Of a stretch of DNA of 64,000 nt, positions 1 through 8,958 are shown piece by piece. Origin of the DNA: a bacterium 1XD21-13 (lineage in GTDB: Bacteria > Bacillota > Clostridia > Lachnospirales > Lachnospiraceae); the NCBI GenBank assembly GCA_009917555.1, contig QZDX01000006.1, positions 62,001 to 126,000 on the forward strand, written 5' to 3'. Position 1 is the stretch's first letter; each line of letters begins with the position of its first letter. Both the position numbers and the translations under genes were made by a program. The notes beneath the pieces were generated by a model. The model made no database searches. It was not told where the DNA came from and was given only the letters and a program-made list of their open reading frames with translations.

Positions 1-267
1 CAATTCCTGGAATATAATGCTGATGCCAAAGCTTCGGGCATCATCCGGGCATTGGATTTCTACCTCCTGTCCATCTATGTAAATACTTCCTTCATCCTTT
101 TTATAATTTCCATTTAATATTTTCATTAATGTGGATTTTCCCGCTCCATTTTCACCTACAAAGGCATGAATTTCTCCTTTCCGCACCTTAAGGGAAACTT
201 GATCCAACGCCCTTACTCCCGGAAAAATTTTTGACACATTCTTTACTTCTAAAATCAAATCTTTCAT
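1..267 (-). CDS. Sugar ABC transporter ATP-binding protein (partial, N-terminal 89 residues)
   Basis: This is the start of a monosaccharide-type ABC ATPase that would energise import of a sugar at the cytoplasmic membrane; the rest lies beyond the window edge. The frame reads without stops from the ATG at 267 to base 1. The Walker A motif GENGAGKST sits at residues 38-46, and a Q-loop (IIFQE) is reached just before the edge. The N-terminus ([12 protein letters not shown]) is typical of the RbsA/MglA group of double-cassette ATPases. A strong GGAGG lies just upstream of the ATG. It follows the sugar-binding lipoprotein gene at 336-1352, so the operon order is kinase, M24-fold protein, binding protein, ATPase. 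The substrate cannot be read from the sequence. Confidence 0.93.
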   Translation of the reverse strand, partial: MKDLILEVKNVSKIFPGVRALDQVSLKVRKGEIHAFVGENGAGKSTLMKILNGNYKKDEGSIYIDGQEVEIQCPDDARSFGISIIFQEL

Positions 268-287
268 AAACATCCTCCATGCTTTAG

Positions 288-326
288 AAGAAAGAGAGGA
301 TGAAATTTCATCCCCTCCCCTTTCTT
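288..326 (-). terminator. Hairpin between binding-protein and ATPase genes
   Basis: A purine-rich arm and a pyrimidine-rich arm pair around the perfect core GGATGAAATTTCATCC, with AAGAAAG/CTTTCTT at the base. There is no strong T-run after it. It lies directly after the binding-protein gene, so it may stabilise that part of the message or attenuate the downstream ATPase. The role is inference. Confidence 0.45.
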
Positions 327-335
327 CCCTGCGTT

Positions 336-1352
336 TTAATAATCTGCCAAATCGAAAGATGCATTTTCCTTTGTCATATAAGTGGGTGCAACAGGATAAA
401 TCTTCTCTAAGCTCTCACCTGCCAGCAATTGATTCATCATGTCTACAGCCGGAGCTGAAAAGCTTTTTGGCGGACATCCTATACAAGCATACATCTCTCC
501 ATCCATAACCATCTGAACTGTCTGCGAGGACGCATCAATCGTTACAACCTTGATATCCTTTCCCGAGTTCTGTACTGCTTCCAGCACACCCCAGGCCATT
601 TCCTCTCCCATACAGTAAAATGCACCAATATCCGGATTTCCCGTAATCATATCCTCCGCCGCATTCATTGCAACTGCACGGTCCCAATCACAATTGATTT
701 CGTTTACCACCTCAATATCGCTGTAATTTTCCTCTATCTGTGCACGGAAGCCTGCAGAACGCTGAGTTGTATTGTCCGCTCCCGCAAGTCCTGCAATGAT
801 GCCAACCTTTCCTTTCCCGTCAAGAGCTTCGGCTACTGCATCCGCACAATTTGCACCAGCTGTTTTGTGGTCATAATCCGCAAAGAAACAGTTGTCGTAG
901 GAATTGAGAGCCTCCTCCATATCCGTCATCGTAAACACATAAATTCCTGCCTCTGCTGCCTTTTTCAAAATCGGTGCGATTGCCTGACTGTCTACAGTTT
1001 GAATATAAAGTCCTGTCACTCCCTGGCTGATACAACTTTGCACCAAATCGGTCTGCTTCTGAATATCATTTTCGGAATTCATGACAATATGCTCATACCC
1101 ATATTTTGCACATGCCTCCTCGCCGCCCTCTGCCAGCTTCATTGCCCAATCATTATTTGTTACCATGATGGTTGCAAATTTCACATCTCCATTCGAGGAA
1201 GCCGCTTCCTTCTCCGTGTCGTCAGCCTCCTGGGTATCAGCGGCTTCTTGAGTTTCGGGCGCTTGAGGTGTTTCTGCCTTTCCCCCGGAACCACATGCAG
1301 TTAATTGAACAGTTAATGCCAAAATACACATCAATGCTACTATCTTTTTCAT
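336..1352 (-). CDS. Sugar-binding lipoprotein (periplasmic-binding-protein type 1 fold)
   Basis: A 338-residue extracellular solute receptor for an ABC importer. The first 20 residues form a lipoprotein signal peptide ending in the lipobox LTAC (lipidated Cys20), followed by a low-complexity linker rich in Glu, Ala and Thr (about 25-55). The mature part has the alternating Rossmann-like pattern of the ribose/galactose-binding family (Peripla_BP_4), including the segments [35 protein letters not shown] and [12 protein letters not shown]. It lies between an M24-fold protein and the ABC ATPase, and presumably delivers the sugar handled by the ROK kinase upstream. No close match to a receptor of known substrate was recognised. 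Confidence 0.93.
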   Translation of the reverse strand: MKKIVALMCILALTVQLTACGSGGKAETPQAPETQEAADTQEADDTEKEAASSNGDVKFATIMVTNNDWAMKLAEGGEEACAKYGYEHIVMNSENDIQKQTDLVQSCISQGVTGLYIQTVDSQAIAPILKKAAEAGIYVFTMTDMEEALNSYDNCFFADYDHKTAGANCADAVAEALDGKGKVGIIAGLAGADNTTQRSAGFRAQIEENYSDIEVVNEINCDWDRAVAMNAAEDMITGNPDIGAFYCMGEEMAWGVLEAVQNSGKDIKVVTIDASSQTVQMVMDGEMYACIGCPPKSFSAPAVDMMNQLLAGESLEKIYPVAPTYMTKENASFDLADY

Positions 1353-1435
1353 TTCTTTTCCTCCTTGAATTTGTTAATAAGTGGTGTACAGTTTCTAATA
1401 GTTTTTTCACCTCCATTGTTATGAAAACTGTAATT

Positions 1436-2839
1436 TTACTTTTTTCTTAAATACAGAGCCTTATCTTTGGCCAGTAGATAAGGTCTCAAATATCCACACA
1501 ACCCGGAAAGCGGAAGAACCTCTTCCAAAATCGGAATTCCTAACTGCTCTATCATATATTTTCTTCTTTTCTCTATTCGTTTCCAAAGTGCCGGATATTG
1601 CTCCTCAATCTGTGTTCTCAGCTCCTTATCTGCCAGCAGTATCCCATCCTCCGCATTGATTCCAGGGTACCCTGGTATTGAGAAAATTATATCCATCTGA
1701 AGCATCATTCCACTTTTTAATACAACAGAAGAAGCTTGATAAAAGGGAGAAGAAACCCATTCCTCTGTTGCTGTTAAATGCCCCGGATTTAAATACCAGC
1801 CAAACGTCTGCTTTGGTACGGCTTCTTCAATCGCTTGATAAATCTCTCCGCCTAAAGCTCCTATGTAAATAGAGGAATACCAGGTTGCCGCCGCCAAAAA
1901 ATATGGCTTTGCCACCTTTTCCATGTATTGCGCCTGTGCATTTGGCAGTTCACTTGTGCTGTTCACCACAATCCCCGCCCTGCAGGTCAAGCCGCCGCGC
2001 AGACCCATTGTAGTAGAAAAAGCCTCCCCTTTCTCTACAGGCTTATTCCTTGGGGCAACCACCGCATTTGTAAATCGTTTCCCAGAGGCACAGATTGTCT
2101 GTACTGAAAGAGGCTGCCCATTCTCATTTAAGAAATGCGCCAGTTCCAGCTCTGTCTTTCCAACCTGCAAATTATCCATTACTTTTTTTACACAAACCGC
2201 TGCCTGGGATGCTCCATACTCATAAAAGGCTGCTTCATTTGCGTTAACACATGCGCGAACTCCATATTCCGGATGAATAAACAGAGCGGTTTTATTCCGT
2301 AGTGTTCCCTTTCTTCCAACAACCTCCTTTAATGCATCAATCAAAAATCCCGGAATATCAAACAGCTTCTCATTGTCCTCTAACTGCGAGGTAAACATTT
2401 TCCAGCCTGCTGTCCCGCCTTTCATCCCTTCAGATATTCCAGCCCTTTGAATGAGCTGTACTATAGTGCTTTTGGTATCCATTGGCTGATTTGGCAAAGA
2501 AAAATGCGGCACATGAATAACTTTTGCTGAAATTCTTGCATATTGTGCCATTTTCAGGTTTTCATTTCCCAGCAAGAAATAGGCCTGTCCATCTTTGTGT
2601 AAAACCAATACGGCCTCCTCAAAGCGAGGCTCAAAGCCTGTTAAGTATCCGAAATTTCCACCATGCTCCCTATCTGCATAGATAAAAAGGAAATCCAAGT
2701 GCTCTTCATTCAGTGCTTTTAAAACCTTATCCAATCGTTCCCTCATGGTCTGTTCATTTAAGTCTTCCGGAAGCTCGGCCGCCTCTACTGCAGGCTCCGG
2801 AATTTCTCCATATAATACTTGGCTCGCTTCTATCATCAT
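1436..2839 (-). CDS. M24-family (creatinase/prolidase-fold) protein lacking metal ligands
   Basis: A 467-residue protein with the two-domain layout of Xaa-Pro peptidases and creatinases: an N-terminal creatinase-like domain (about 30-190) and a pita-bread domain after it. In active M24 peptidases the metals are held by two Asp, one His and two Glu. Here the region that should carry the two Asp reads FSTTMGLRGGLTCRAG and has none. A His is kept in NPGHLTATEEW, and the first Glu position appears to be Asp in MLQMDIIFS. It is therefore probably not a normal metallopeptidase. The chosen ATG has GGAG seven bases upstream and overlaps the ROK gene by 86 bases; Met32 at 2746 is an alternative start that removes nearly all the overlap. 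A second divergent M24-fold protein lies in the sugar operon at 51062-52162. Confidence 0.82.
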   Translation of the reverse strand: MMIEASQVLYGEIPEPAVEAAELPEDLNEQTMRERLDKVLKALNEEHLDFLFIYADREHGGNFGYLTGFEPRFEEAVLVLHKDGQAYFLLGNENLKMAQYARISAKVIHVPHFSLPNQPMDTKSTIVQLIQRAGISEGMKGGTAGWKMFTSQLEDNEKLFDIPGFLIDALKEVVGRKGTLRNKTALFIHPEYGVRACVNANEAAFYEYGASQAAVCVKKVMDNLQVGKTELELAHFLNENGQPLSVQTICASGKRFTNAVVAPRNKPVEKGEAFSTTMGLRGGLTCRAGIVVNSTSELPNAQAQYMEKVAKPYFLAAATWYSSIYIGALGGEIYQAIEEAVPKQTFGWYLNPGHLTATEEWVSSPFYQASSVVLKSGMMLQMDIIFSIPGYPGINAEDGILLADKELRTQIEEQYPALWKRIEKRRKYMIEQLGIPILEEVLPLSGLCGYLRPYLLAKDKALYLRKK

Positions 2840-3812
2840 TTTGTTTCTCCATTCTTTCTTTTTCTTGTATCATTATCATTTTTGCCGCCCCGTATATTCC
2901 TGCATCGTTTCCCAATTCAGCAATGACAATCGGCGTTTTTTGCTTTGTCAAAGATAAATTTTTTTCATAATGTCTCTGAATCATATCCTTTAAAATGCTT
3001 CCCGCTTGTGAAACGCCTCCGCCTATTATAAACACCTGTGGATCGATTATGCATCCTGCTTCTGCTAAGCATTTTCCTAAAAAGCTCATACAATAGTCCA
3101 AAGACAAATATGCAATTACATCTCCTTCTTTAGCCGCATGGACAATTTTCTCCGCATCAAGCCACTGCTCTTCACGAAGGATAGAGGGGGCAGATGTAAA
3201 ATCTAAAATGCGCTTTGTCATTCGAACAATGCCCGTTGCCGAAGCTATCTGATCGAGACAGCCGCGTTTCCCACAATTACAGAATTCCTTTTCATCTGGC
3301 TTTACAACTACATGCCCCAGCTCCCCTGCCAGTCCTCTGCTTCCATATACAATCTGACGTTCCTGTACCACGCCTCCCCCTACTCCGGTTCCAAGGGTTA
3401 CTATCAGTATACTATCAAATCCCCTTCCTGATCCCTGCCACATTTCTCCAAGAGCAGCCACGTTGGCATCATTCCCTACTGCAATATGCATTTTGTAAAG
3501 CATTTCTTCCAGCACTTTTTGGGGATTAATTTCTCGAAAGTTTAAATTTACACAATTTTCTACATATCCATTTTTTAATACCGGCCCTGGTATTCCTACC
3601 CCTGCTCCTATGATATAACCATTGTTTTTTATAAATTCTGTCTGTATTTTTTTAATTTCTTCTGCAATATCCTTAAGTATTTGCAGTTCGCCCCTGTTTT
3701 TGCCTGTCGGTTTTGATATTTTTTTCAGGAGCTTTCCCTCTTCTGATATGATGCCATACTTGATATTTGTACCGCCTAAATCAACGCCAATTGCAGCCCT
3801 CACATTTACCAT
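2754..3812 (-). CDS. ROK-family sugar kinase
   Basis: A cytoplasmic kinase that phosphorylates a hexose or related sugar with ATP. The phosphate-binding motif DLGGTN is at residues 11-16, and GNDANVAALGE and VTLGTGVGGG follow. A zinc-binding ROK signature, CNCGKRGC, lies near residue 180, with Asp in place of the usual Glu two residues after it. The ROK fold ends at GNDAGIYGAAK; the last 35 or so residues are an extension that overlaps the start of the next gene in another frame. The annotated ATG has a poorly placed ribosome binding site, and a GTG three codons later (3803), which gives MRAAIGVDLGG, is at least as likely. It is the first gene of the first sugar operon and has its own promoter. 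Confidence 0.9.
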   Translation of the reverse strand: MVNVRAAIGVDLGGTNIKYGIISEEGKLLKKISKPTGKNRGELQILKDIAEEIKKIQTEFIKNNGYIIGAGVGIPGPVLKNGYVENCVNLNFREINPQKVLEEMLYKMHIAVGNDANVAALGEMWQGSGRGFDSILIVTLGTGVGGGVVQERQIVYGSRGLAGELGHVVVKPDEKEFCNCGKRGCLDQIASATGIVRMTKRILDFTSAPSILREEQWLDAEKIVHAAKEGDVIAYLSLDYCMSFLGKCLAEAGCIIDPQVFIIGGGVSQAGSILKDMIQRHYEKNLSLTKQKTPIVIAELGNDAGIYGAAKMIMIQEKERMEKQNDDRSEPSIIWRNSGACSRGGRASGRLK

Positions 3813-3850
3813 TCCTCATCTCTATAATTAATTTCTCCTATAATGTTATT

Positions 3851-3878
3851 ATTATAGCACATAAAATTTGGAAGTCAA
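3851..3878 (-). promoter_or_regulatory. Promoter of the ROK-kinase operon
   Basis: On the minus strand TTGACT (-35) and TATAAT (-10) are 16 bases apart, about 40 bases upstream of the kinase start, in an AT-rich 209-base intergenic region. Confidence 0.75.
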
Positions 3879-4021
3879 TTATATATTTTTACCAATATTT
3901 TAAAATATTTTTGTTGCACTTTCACAAATACACATTCTTTTTTCCAAAATACAAAAAACAATATTTATACAAAATGGCAGATTGAAAAGGGGATTCATCC
4001 GGTTTAAACCCTTTTCATTGT

Positions 4022-5728
4022 TTAGCCGCACTCCCCTTTTCCAATCAGCACTTTTTTCCCACAGAAGGCAAAGCCATACTTTCGTATCCTTTCCTTTGGA
4101 ATGCCCTTGGATACGAGCATGGTTTCATATTCCTTCTCTTCTATCTGCCGCAAGGCTGCCTTCACCGTGTCTGTAAGCTCTTTTTCCTCTTCCGCATCCT
4201 GGACCTTAAATTCCAGAATCATTCCGTCACCTTCGCGCTTGGGCTCCAACATCACATCATACCGCCCAAAGCCACTCTCCTGGTTGGAGGTTACGGTATA
4301 GCGATCTGACAGCTCCACTAAGAGCCCTAATACAAAGCCATGATAAAAACGCTCCGGCTCCGCAAATTCCGAGGGCTTATTTCCTGTGTCAAAGGTACTA
4401 AAGGTAGCCAGCGCCACCTTGTTCATATAGTAATTCATCACCTTCAGGTCATCTGCCAGCAATGCCTTGATAAAGCCATTATACTCACTTGTACTTTTTC
4501 GGAACCATCCCTTTACCATGGTGCGGAACATCTGCCTCACCTCGCGGTTTGTCAGGCACAGCTCATAATTAGGTTCCCCAGCGTCCTCATCCTCACTGTA
4601 TTCCTCATATCGAAGAACCTTTAAATAACCGCTGGCTACCAGCAGGCTCCAAATTCCTTCCTCATTTCCGTCCAGTTCTCCATACACAATCTGTTCGTCT
4701 ATAGGTGTTACAATCGATTGGCCGGCGAGCAATTTTTCAAATTCCTGCTTGATATCCGCATTTCCCTCGCGGATCAGCTTTCCTACCAGGCTGTTGGAGC
4801 TGGAATTGGCCCAATAAGATATTGGCTTTTTCTTGTCCAAATAATTTAAAATAGACCATGGATTATAAATATCTGTATAGCTGCCAAAAGTAAAACCATC
4901 ATACCAGCACTTTACTTCCTGTCTTCTATCTGATATTCCAAACTCATCCAATGCTGCAAAAACCTCTTGTTCTGTAAATCCAAAAATGTCCGCATATTTT
5001 TCAGAAGTGGTTGTTACTACTTCCAAATTATTCAAGTCAGAAAAAATGGATTCCCTGCTTACCCGTGTAATGCCTGTCATAATTGCCCGTTCCAGATATG
5101 GGTTCGTCTTAAAGGCCGCATTAAACATACTTCTGGTAAATGCCACCAGTTCATACCAATATCCGTCCACATAAGCCTCCTGCATTGGCGTATCATATTC
5201 GTCCAACAGGATAATCACTTTTTTTCCATAATAGCGTGACAGGAAATCAGACATCTTATGGAGAGCCCAGGTTGCCACTACCTCTTCCATCTCATTATTT
5301 ACACTTCGAAAATACCGTTTCTCTTCCTCTGTCAGCAAATTGCCTTCCAGAAGAAAAATATTCTTGCTATATAAGTCTGACACTATCTGACAGATCCTTC
5401 TTACGGTCGTCTGGTAATCCCTTTCTTTCACAGCGGCAAAGGAAAGGCTGATAACCGGATAGGTTCCCTGGAGCTTTCGGTATTTCTCATGTTCCCAGAT
5501 GGCAAGCCCTTCAAACAGCCCACCCTTTTTTGCGTCATTGACAGAAAAAAATTTTTCCGTCATGCTCATAGTTAGAGTTTTTCCAAATCTTCTCGGACGG
5601 GTAATCAATGTTACGCTGTCTCCGCCTTCCCACCATTCACGGATAAATTCTGTTTTATCTACATAAAAATATCCTTCTTTTCGAATTGTTTCAAAGTCCT
5701 GGCATCCAATCCCTATAGTTCTTGCCAT
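4022..5728 (-). CDS. AAA-ATPase-like protein with C-terminal PD-(D/E)XK nuclease-like domain
   Basis: A 568-residue protein of the family annotated as AAA-ATPase_like plus DUF1703/PD-(D/E)XK. The P-loop RPRRFGKTLTMSM is near residue 45, and the Walker B-like LLDEYDTPM is near residue 180. The C-terminal part has the nuclease-fold pattern GRYDVMLEP followed by ILEFKVQ near residues 500-525. Such genes occur in many copies in gut Bacteroidetes and Clostridia. Their biological role is unknown, although defence or mobile-element links have been suggested. It stands alone with its own promoter and a GGGGG ribosome binding site, and its immediate neighbours are unrelated. No partner gene suggests a function. 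Confidence 0.88.
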   Translation of the reverse strand: MARTIGIGCQDFETIRKEGYFYVDKTEFIREWWEGGDSVTLITRPRRFGKTLTMSMTEKFFSVNDAKKGGLFEGLAIWEHEKYRKLQGTYPVISLSFAAVKERDYQTTVRRICQIVSDLYSKNIFLLEGNLLTEEEKRYFRSVNNEMEEVVATWALHKMSDFLSRYYGKKVIILLDEYDTPMQEAYVDGYWYELVAFTRSMFNAAFKTNPYLERAIMTGITRVSRESIFSDLNNLEVVTTTSEKYADIFGFTEQEVFAALDEFGISDRRQEVKCWYDGFTFGSYTDIYNPWSILNYLDKKKPISYWANSSSNSLVGKLIREGNADIKQEFEKLLAGQSIVTPIDEQIVYGELDGNEEGIWSLLVASGYLKVLRYEEYSEDEDAGEPNYELCLTNREVRQMFRTMVKGWFRKSTSEYNGFIKALLADDLKVMNYYMNKVALATFSTFDTGNKPSEFAEPERFYHGFVLGLLVELSDRYTVTSNQESGFGRYDVMLEPKREGDGMILEFKVQDAEEEKELTDTVKAALRQIEEKEYETMLVSKGIPKERIRKYGFAFCGKKVLIGKGECG

Positions 5729-5772
5729 TTTCCGTTCCCCCTTTCCTGCTTTGGCCTTCTTATTTCATTTTT

Positions 5773-5801
5773 AGTATAACGAATTTATGTTTATATTACA
5801 A
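5773..5801 (-). promoter_or_regulatory. Promoter of the AAA-ATPase-like gene
   Basis: On the minus strand TTGTAA and TATACT are separated by 17 bases, ending about 45 bases upstream of the ATG at 5728. Confidence 0.65.
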
Positions 5802-5845
5802 TGATTAGTTACCGACACAATTATTCTCCCGCCTATTTCCAGACA

Positions 5846-5877
5846 CAAAAATACCCCGATGGATTTCTCCACCGAGG
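5846..5877 (-). terminator. Terminator after tRNA-Gln
   Basis: Read on the minus strand, a 10-bp stem (CCTCGGTGGA with TCCATCGGGG, including G-T pairs) closes a GAAA loop and is followed by TATTTTTG. It starts 10 bases after the tRNA 3' end. Confidence 0.8.
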
Positions 5878-5886
5878 TTTCTCTAG

Positions 5887-5958
5887 CAGGGCTACAAGGA
5901 TTCGAACCTTGAAATGACGGAGTCAGAGTCCGTTGCCTTACCGTTTGGCGATAGCCCT
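5887..5958 (-). tRNA. tRNA-Gln (anticodon CTG)
   Basis: The 72 bases fold as a cloverleaf: a 7-bp acceptor stem with an A1-U72 end pair, D-stem GCC/GGC, anticodon stem ACGGA/TCCGT with loop CTCTGAC, and T-arm CAAGG-TTCGAAT-CCTTG. The anticodon CTG lies at 5924-5926 and reads CAG codons. The discriminator base is G73, as expected for glutamine. The CCA end is not encoded (CTA follows). Confidence 0.96.
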
Positions 5959-6056
5959 TTGTTTTTCAGCGAATATTAATATAACATATCTCTTTCTAAA
6001 AAGCAAGTACTTTTTTACAACTTTTTAATGGAATTTTCCAGGGGTTTTGACCGTTT

Positions 6057-7235
6057 TCAGTCTTGGGCCACATACCCCTTCTCCATAGTCATCACACACT
6101 GATACCGGGAATCCAGGGTGCTTACCTGTTCCATAATGTCCAGTTGGAGCTGTGTCAGCTCCGCTCCCTGATAGGCAAAAGGAACTACCACATCAAAGAT
6201 CAGATTGATCTGCTCCTCCCCATCTACCATACGAAAATCATGGAGGGTCAGCCGCTCATCAAGCTCTTTGAGCACCTCCGTCACCTTCATCCGCACAGCC
6301 GTTACCCGGTCATCCCTCACCTCCACCGGGTCCATATGAATCACAAGGAAAATTCCAAGCTTTTTCGCCGCCTCCCGCTCAATTTTATCTATTATCTCAT
6401 GGGAAATCTCAATGCTCACATCGTTGGGCACCTCCGCATGGATGGAGGCCAGGCTTCTGGTGGGGCCGTAATTGTGCACAATGAGATCGTGGCTTCCCAG
6501 AATTCCCTCATAGCCCTCCACAAATTCCGTTATCTGCCGATAAAGCTCAGGGTCCACAGCCATTCCAATCAGCGGCTCCAGGGTATCCTTCGCAATGCCC
6601 ACGCCGGCCCACATAACCACCAGGGCCACCAGAGCCCCCACAAATCCGTCAATATTGATTCCCGTAAAGCGGCAGAACAATAGAGACAGCACAGTGGCAG
6701 AGGTGGTAACCACATCTCCCATGGCGTCTGTGGCCGTAGCCATCATCACACTGGAATGAATCCGCTTTCCAAGCTTCCGGTTAAAATACGCCATCCACAG
6801 CTTTACCCCGATGGAGGCCAACAAAACCAATACGGAAACTGTGCTAAAGGTCAGCTCCTCCGGCTCCCGAATCTTCCCTATTGCCGTTTTCAGAAAGCTT
6901 AACCCCACCTCTATGACCAGAAATGACACAATCAAAGCCGCAATATATTCAATCCGTCCATGGCCGAAGGGATGATCCTGATCCGCAGGCTTGCTGGCCA
7001 TCTTTACGCCCACAAAGCCAATGACTGAGGAAGCTGCGTCCGAAAGGTTGTTGAAGGCATCCGCCAGGACTGAAACACTGTTCAGAATCAGCCCTACGAT
7101 AAATTTTCCCGCAAACAGCAGGATATTGCAGAAGATGCCCACCATGCTTGCCATAACGCCGTAGCTGGTGCGCACCTTGGCATTTTCCGTATTTTCATAA
7201 TCCTTTACAAATTTGTGAACCAAAAAGTCTACCAT
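6057..7235 (-). CDS. Cation diffusion facilitator (CDF) metal transporter
   Basis: A 392-residue membrane antiporter that would export a divalent cation such as Zn, Mn, Fe or Co. It has about six membrane helices in residues 20-215. The metal-site motif DAFNNLSD lies in the second helix, DHPFGHGRIEY follows it, and ATDAMGD marks the fifth helix. The C-terminal 170 residues form the cytoplasmic ferredoxin-like domain that binds metal and dimerises, extended beyond the usual 300-residue size. The ATG has GGGG upstream. It is transcribed away from pncB and shares a 258-base intergenic region with it. The metal cannot be assigned from these motifs. Confidence 0.93.
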   Translation of the reverse strand: MVDFLVHKFVKDYENTENAKVRTSYGVMASMVGIFCNILLFAGKFIVGLILNSVSVLADAFNNLSDAASSVIGFVGVKMASKPADQDHPFGHGRIEYIAALIVSFLVIEVGLSFLKTAIGKIREPEELTFSTVSVLVLLASIGVKLWMAYFNRKLGKRIHSSVMMATATDAMGDVVTTSATVLSLLFCRFTGINIDGFVGALVALVVMWAGVGIAKDTLEPLIGMAVDPELYRQITEFVEGYEGILGSHDLIVHNYGPTRSLASIHAEVPNDVSIEISHEIIDKIEREAAKKLGIFLVIHMDPVEVRDDRVTAVRMKVTEVLKELDERLTLHDFRMVDGEEQINLIFDVVVPFAYQGAELTQLQLDIMEQVSTLDSRYQCVMTMEKGYVAQD

Positions 7236-7300
7236 TACTCTCTTCCCCTTTTCGCATTCCCATTATTGTAATATATTTTATTGGAAAATGGAAGAGTGAC

Positions 7301-7329
7301 TTGTTATTTTTCATGAGATGTGCTATTGT
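7301..7329 (+). promoter_or_regulatory. Promoter of pncB
   Basis: TTGTTA and TATTGT are 17 bases apart. The predicted transcription start, near 7336, lies about 20 bases before the palindrome at 7356-7371. Confidence 0.6.
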
Positions 7330-7355
7330 TAAACTATTCACAGGCACTGTCCACC

Positions 7356-7371
7356 AACTGACAAGACAGTT
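7356..7371 (+). promoter_or_regulatory. Candidate NiaR operator upstream of pncB
   Basis: The sequence AACTGACAAGACAGTT is an imperfect palindrome (AACTG/CAGTT arms). The same sequence, with one terminal base changed, occurs at 45883-45898 between niaR and the EIIC-like gene. Because pncB makes nicotinate mononucleotide and NiaR is the niacin-responsive repressor, it is a likely NiaR site. The assignment is inference from sharing and position. Confidence 0.65.
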
Positions 7372-7493
7372 ATCCTGTCCAAACAGACGAGCCGGTATAT
7401 TTACCTGGTTCGCTGCCTGCAGAAATCAAATTCACGCAACAAGTTGATGGAAAACCATACTTGCTGCGCAAATACAAGGAGTGGGAAAATATT

Positions 7494-8948
7494 ATGAGTA
7501 CAATGAAACTGACCCTGCTTACGGATCTCTATGAGCTGACCATGATGCAGGGCTATTTTAAAAATCATTCCAATGAAACGGTTGTTTTTGATGCCTTTTA
7601 CCGGAAAAATCCTTCCGGAAATGGCTTTGCTATTGCCGCTGGTTTGGAACAGGTGATTGATTATATTAAGAATCTTACCTTTGATGAGAAGGATATTGAG
7701 TATCTGAGAGGTCTTAAGCTTTTTGACGAGGACTTTCTGGAGTATTTGAGTAAGTTCCGGTTTTCAGGGGATATTTACGGAATTCCCGAAGGGACTGTGG
7801 TTTTCCCAAGGGAGCCGCTGGTGAAGGTGATTGCACCCATTATGGAGGCTCAGCTTGTGGAGACGGCTATTTTGACGATTATCAATCATCAGAGCCTGAT
7901 TGCCACGAAGACAGCCCGTGTGGTTCATGCGGCCAAGGGGGACGGCATTATGGAGTTTGGCCTTCGCCGGGCTCAGGGACCGGATGCCGGTATTTACGGA
8001 GCCAGGGCCGCTATGATTGGCGGGTGTATCGGAACCTCCAATGTGCTTGCCGGCCAGCTTTTTGATGTGCCGGTGAAGGGAACCCATGCACATAGCTGGA
8101 TTATGAGTTTTCCGGATGAGTACACGGCTTTTAAGAAGTATTCGGAGCTTTATCCGGATGCGTGTATTTTGCTGGCGGATACTTATGATACCTTGAAATC
8201 AGGTGTTCCCAATGCTATCCGGGTATTTACGGAGATGCGTGAGGCGGGAATTCCTCTGACCTTTTATGGAATTCGTCTGGACAGCGGGGATTTGGCTTAT
8301 ATGTCGAAGAAGGCCCGAAAGATGCTGGATGAGGCCGGTTTCCCGGATGCGGTTATTTCGGCTTCCAGTGATTTGGATGAGTACCTTATCACCAGCCTGA
8401 AGGGGCAGAATGCGGCGATTACTTCTTGGGGTGTGGGAACGAATATGATTACCTCGGCGGATTGTCCGGCCTTTGGCGGGGTATATAAGCTGGCGGCGGT
8501 TATGGACGAGGAAGGGGAGTTTATTCCCAAGATTAAGCTTTCGGAGAATTCAGAGAAGATTACGAATCCGGGAAATAAGACTGTTTTTCGGATTTATGAT
8601 AATGAGACCGGGAAGATTCGGGCGGATTTGATTTCTCTTGCGGACGAGAGCTTTGATGTTTCTCAGGATCTGTTGATCTTTGATTCGGTTGAGACCTGGA
8701 AGAAGACGAAGCTTAAGGGCGGCACTTATCATATGCGGGAGCTTTTGGTTCCGGTGTTCCAAAAAGGGGAGTGTGTGTATACCTCGCCCAGTGTGATGGA
8801 AATTCGGGATTACTGCACGAAGGAGCAGAATACTCTTTGGGATGAGACCAGGAGGTTGACGAATCCTCATGAGGTTTATGTGGATCTTTCGGATAAGCTG
8901 TTTCGGATTAAGGCGGGGTTGTTGGATCAGATGAATCAGGAAGGATAG
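7494..8948 (+). CDS. pncB: Nicotinate phosphoribosyltransferase
   Basis: This enzyme joins nicotinate with PRPP, using ATP, to give nicotinate mononucleotide, the salvage entry to NAD. The 484-residue product begins MSTMKLTLLTDLYELTMMQG, the hallmark N-terminus of the family, and contains EFGLRRAQGPD, GTHAHSWIM and FYGIRLDSGDL. The first two are the substrate-contacting loops and the last carries the phosphate-binding Arg-Asp. I chose the ATG at 7494 because AAGGAG lies 12 bases upstream and family homology begins here; an in-frame ATG 33 bases earlier would add residues without homology. It is the only plus-strand gene in the first 24 kb. A candidate NiaR operator lies in its leader. Confidence 0.95.
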   Translation: MSTMKLTLLTDLYELTMMQGYFKNHSNETVVFDAFYRKNPSGNGFAIAAGLEQVIDYIKNLTFDEKDIEYLRGLKLFDEDFLEYLSKFRFSGDIYGIPEGTVVFPREPLVKVIAPIMEAQLVETAILTIINHQSLIATKTARVVHAAKGDGIMEFGLRRAQGPDAGIYGARAAMIGGCIGTSNVLAGQLFDVPVKGTHAHSWIMSFPDEYTAFKKYSELYPDACILLADTYDTLKSGVPNAIRVFTEMREAGIPLTFYGIRLDSGDLAYMSKKARKMLDEAGFPDAVISASSDLDEYLITSLKGQNAAITSWGVGTNMITSADCPAFGGVYKLAAVMDEEGEFIPKIKLSENSEKITNPGNKTVFRIYDNETGKIRADLISLADESFDVSQDLLIFDSVETWKKTKLKGGTYHMRELLVPVFQKGECVYTSPSVMEIRDYCTKEQNTLWDETRRLTNPHEVYVDLSDKLFRIKAGLLDQMNQEG

Positions 8949-8958
8949 AGAAACGGAC

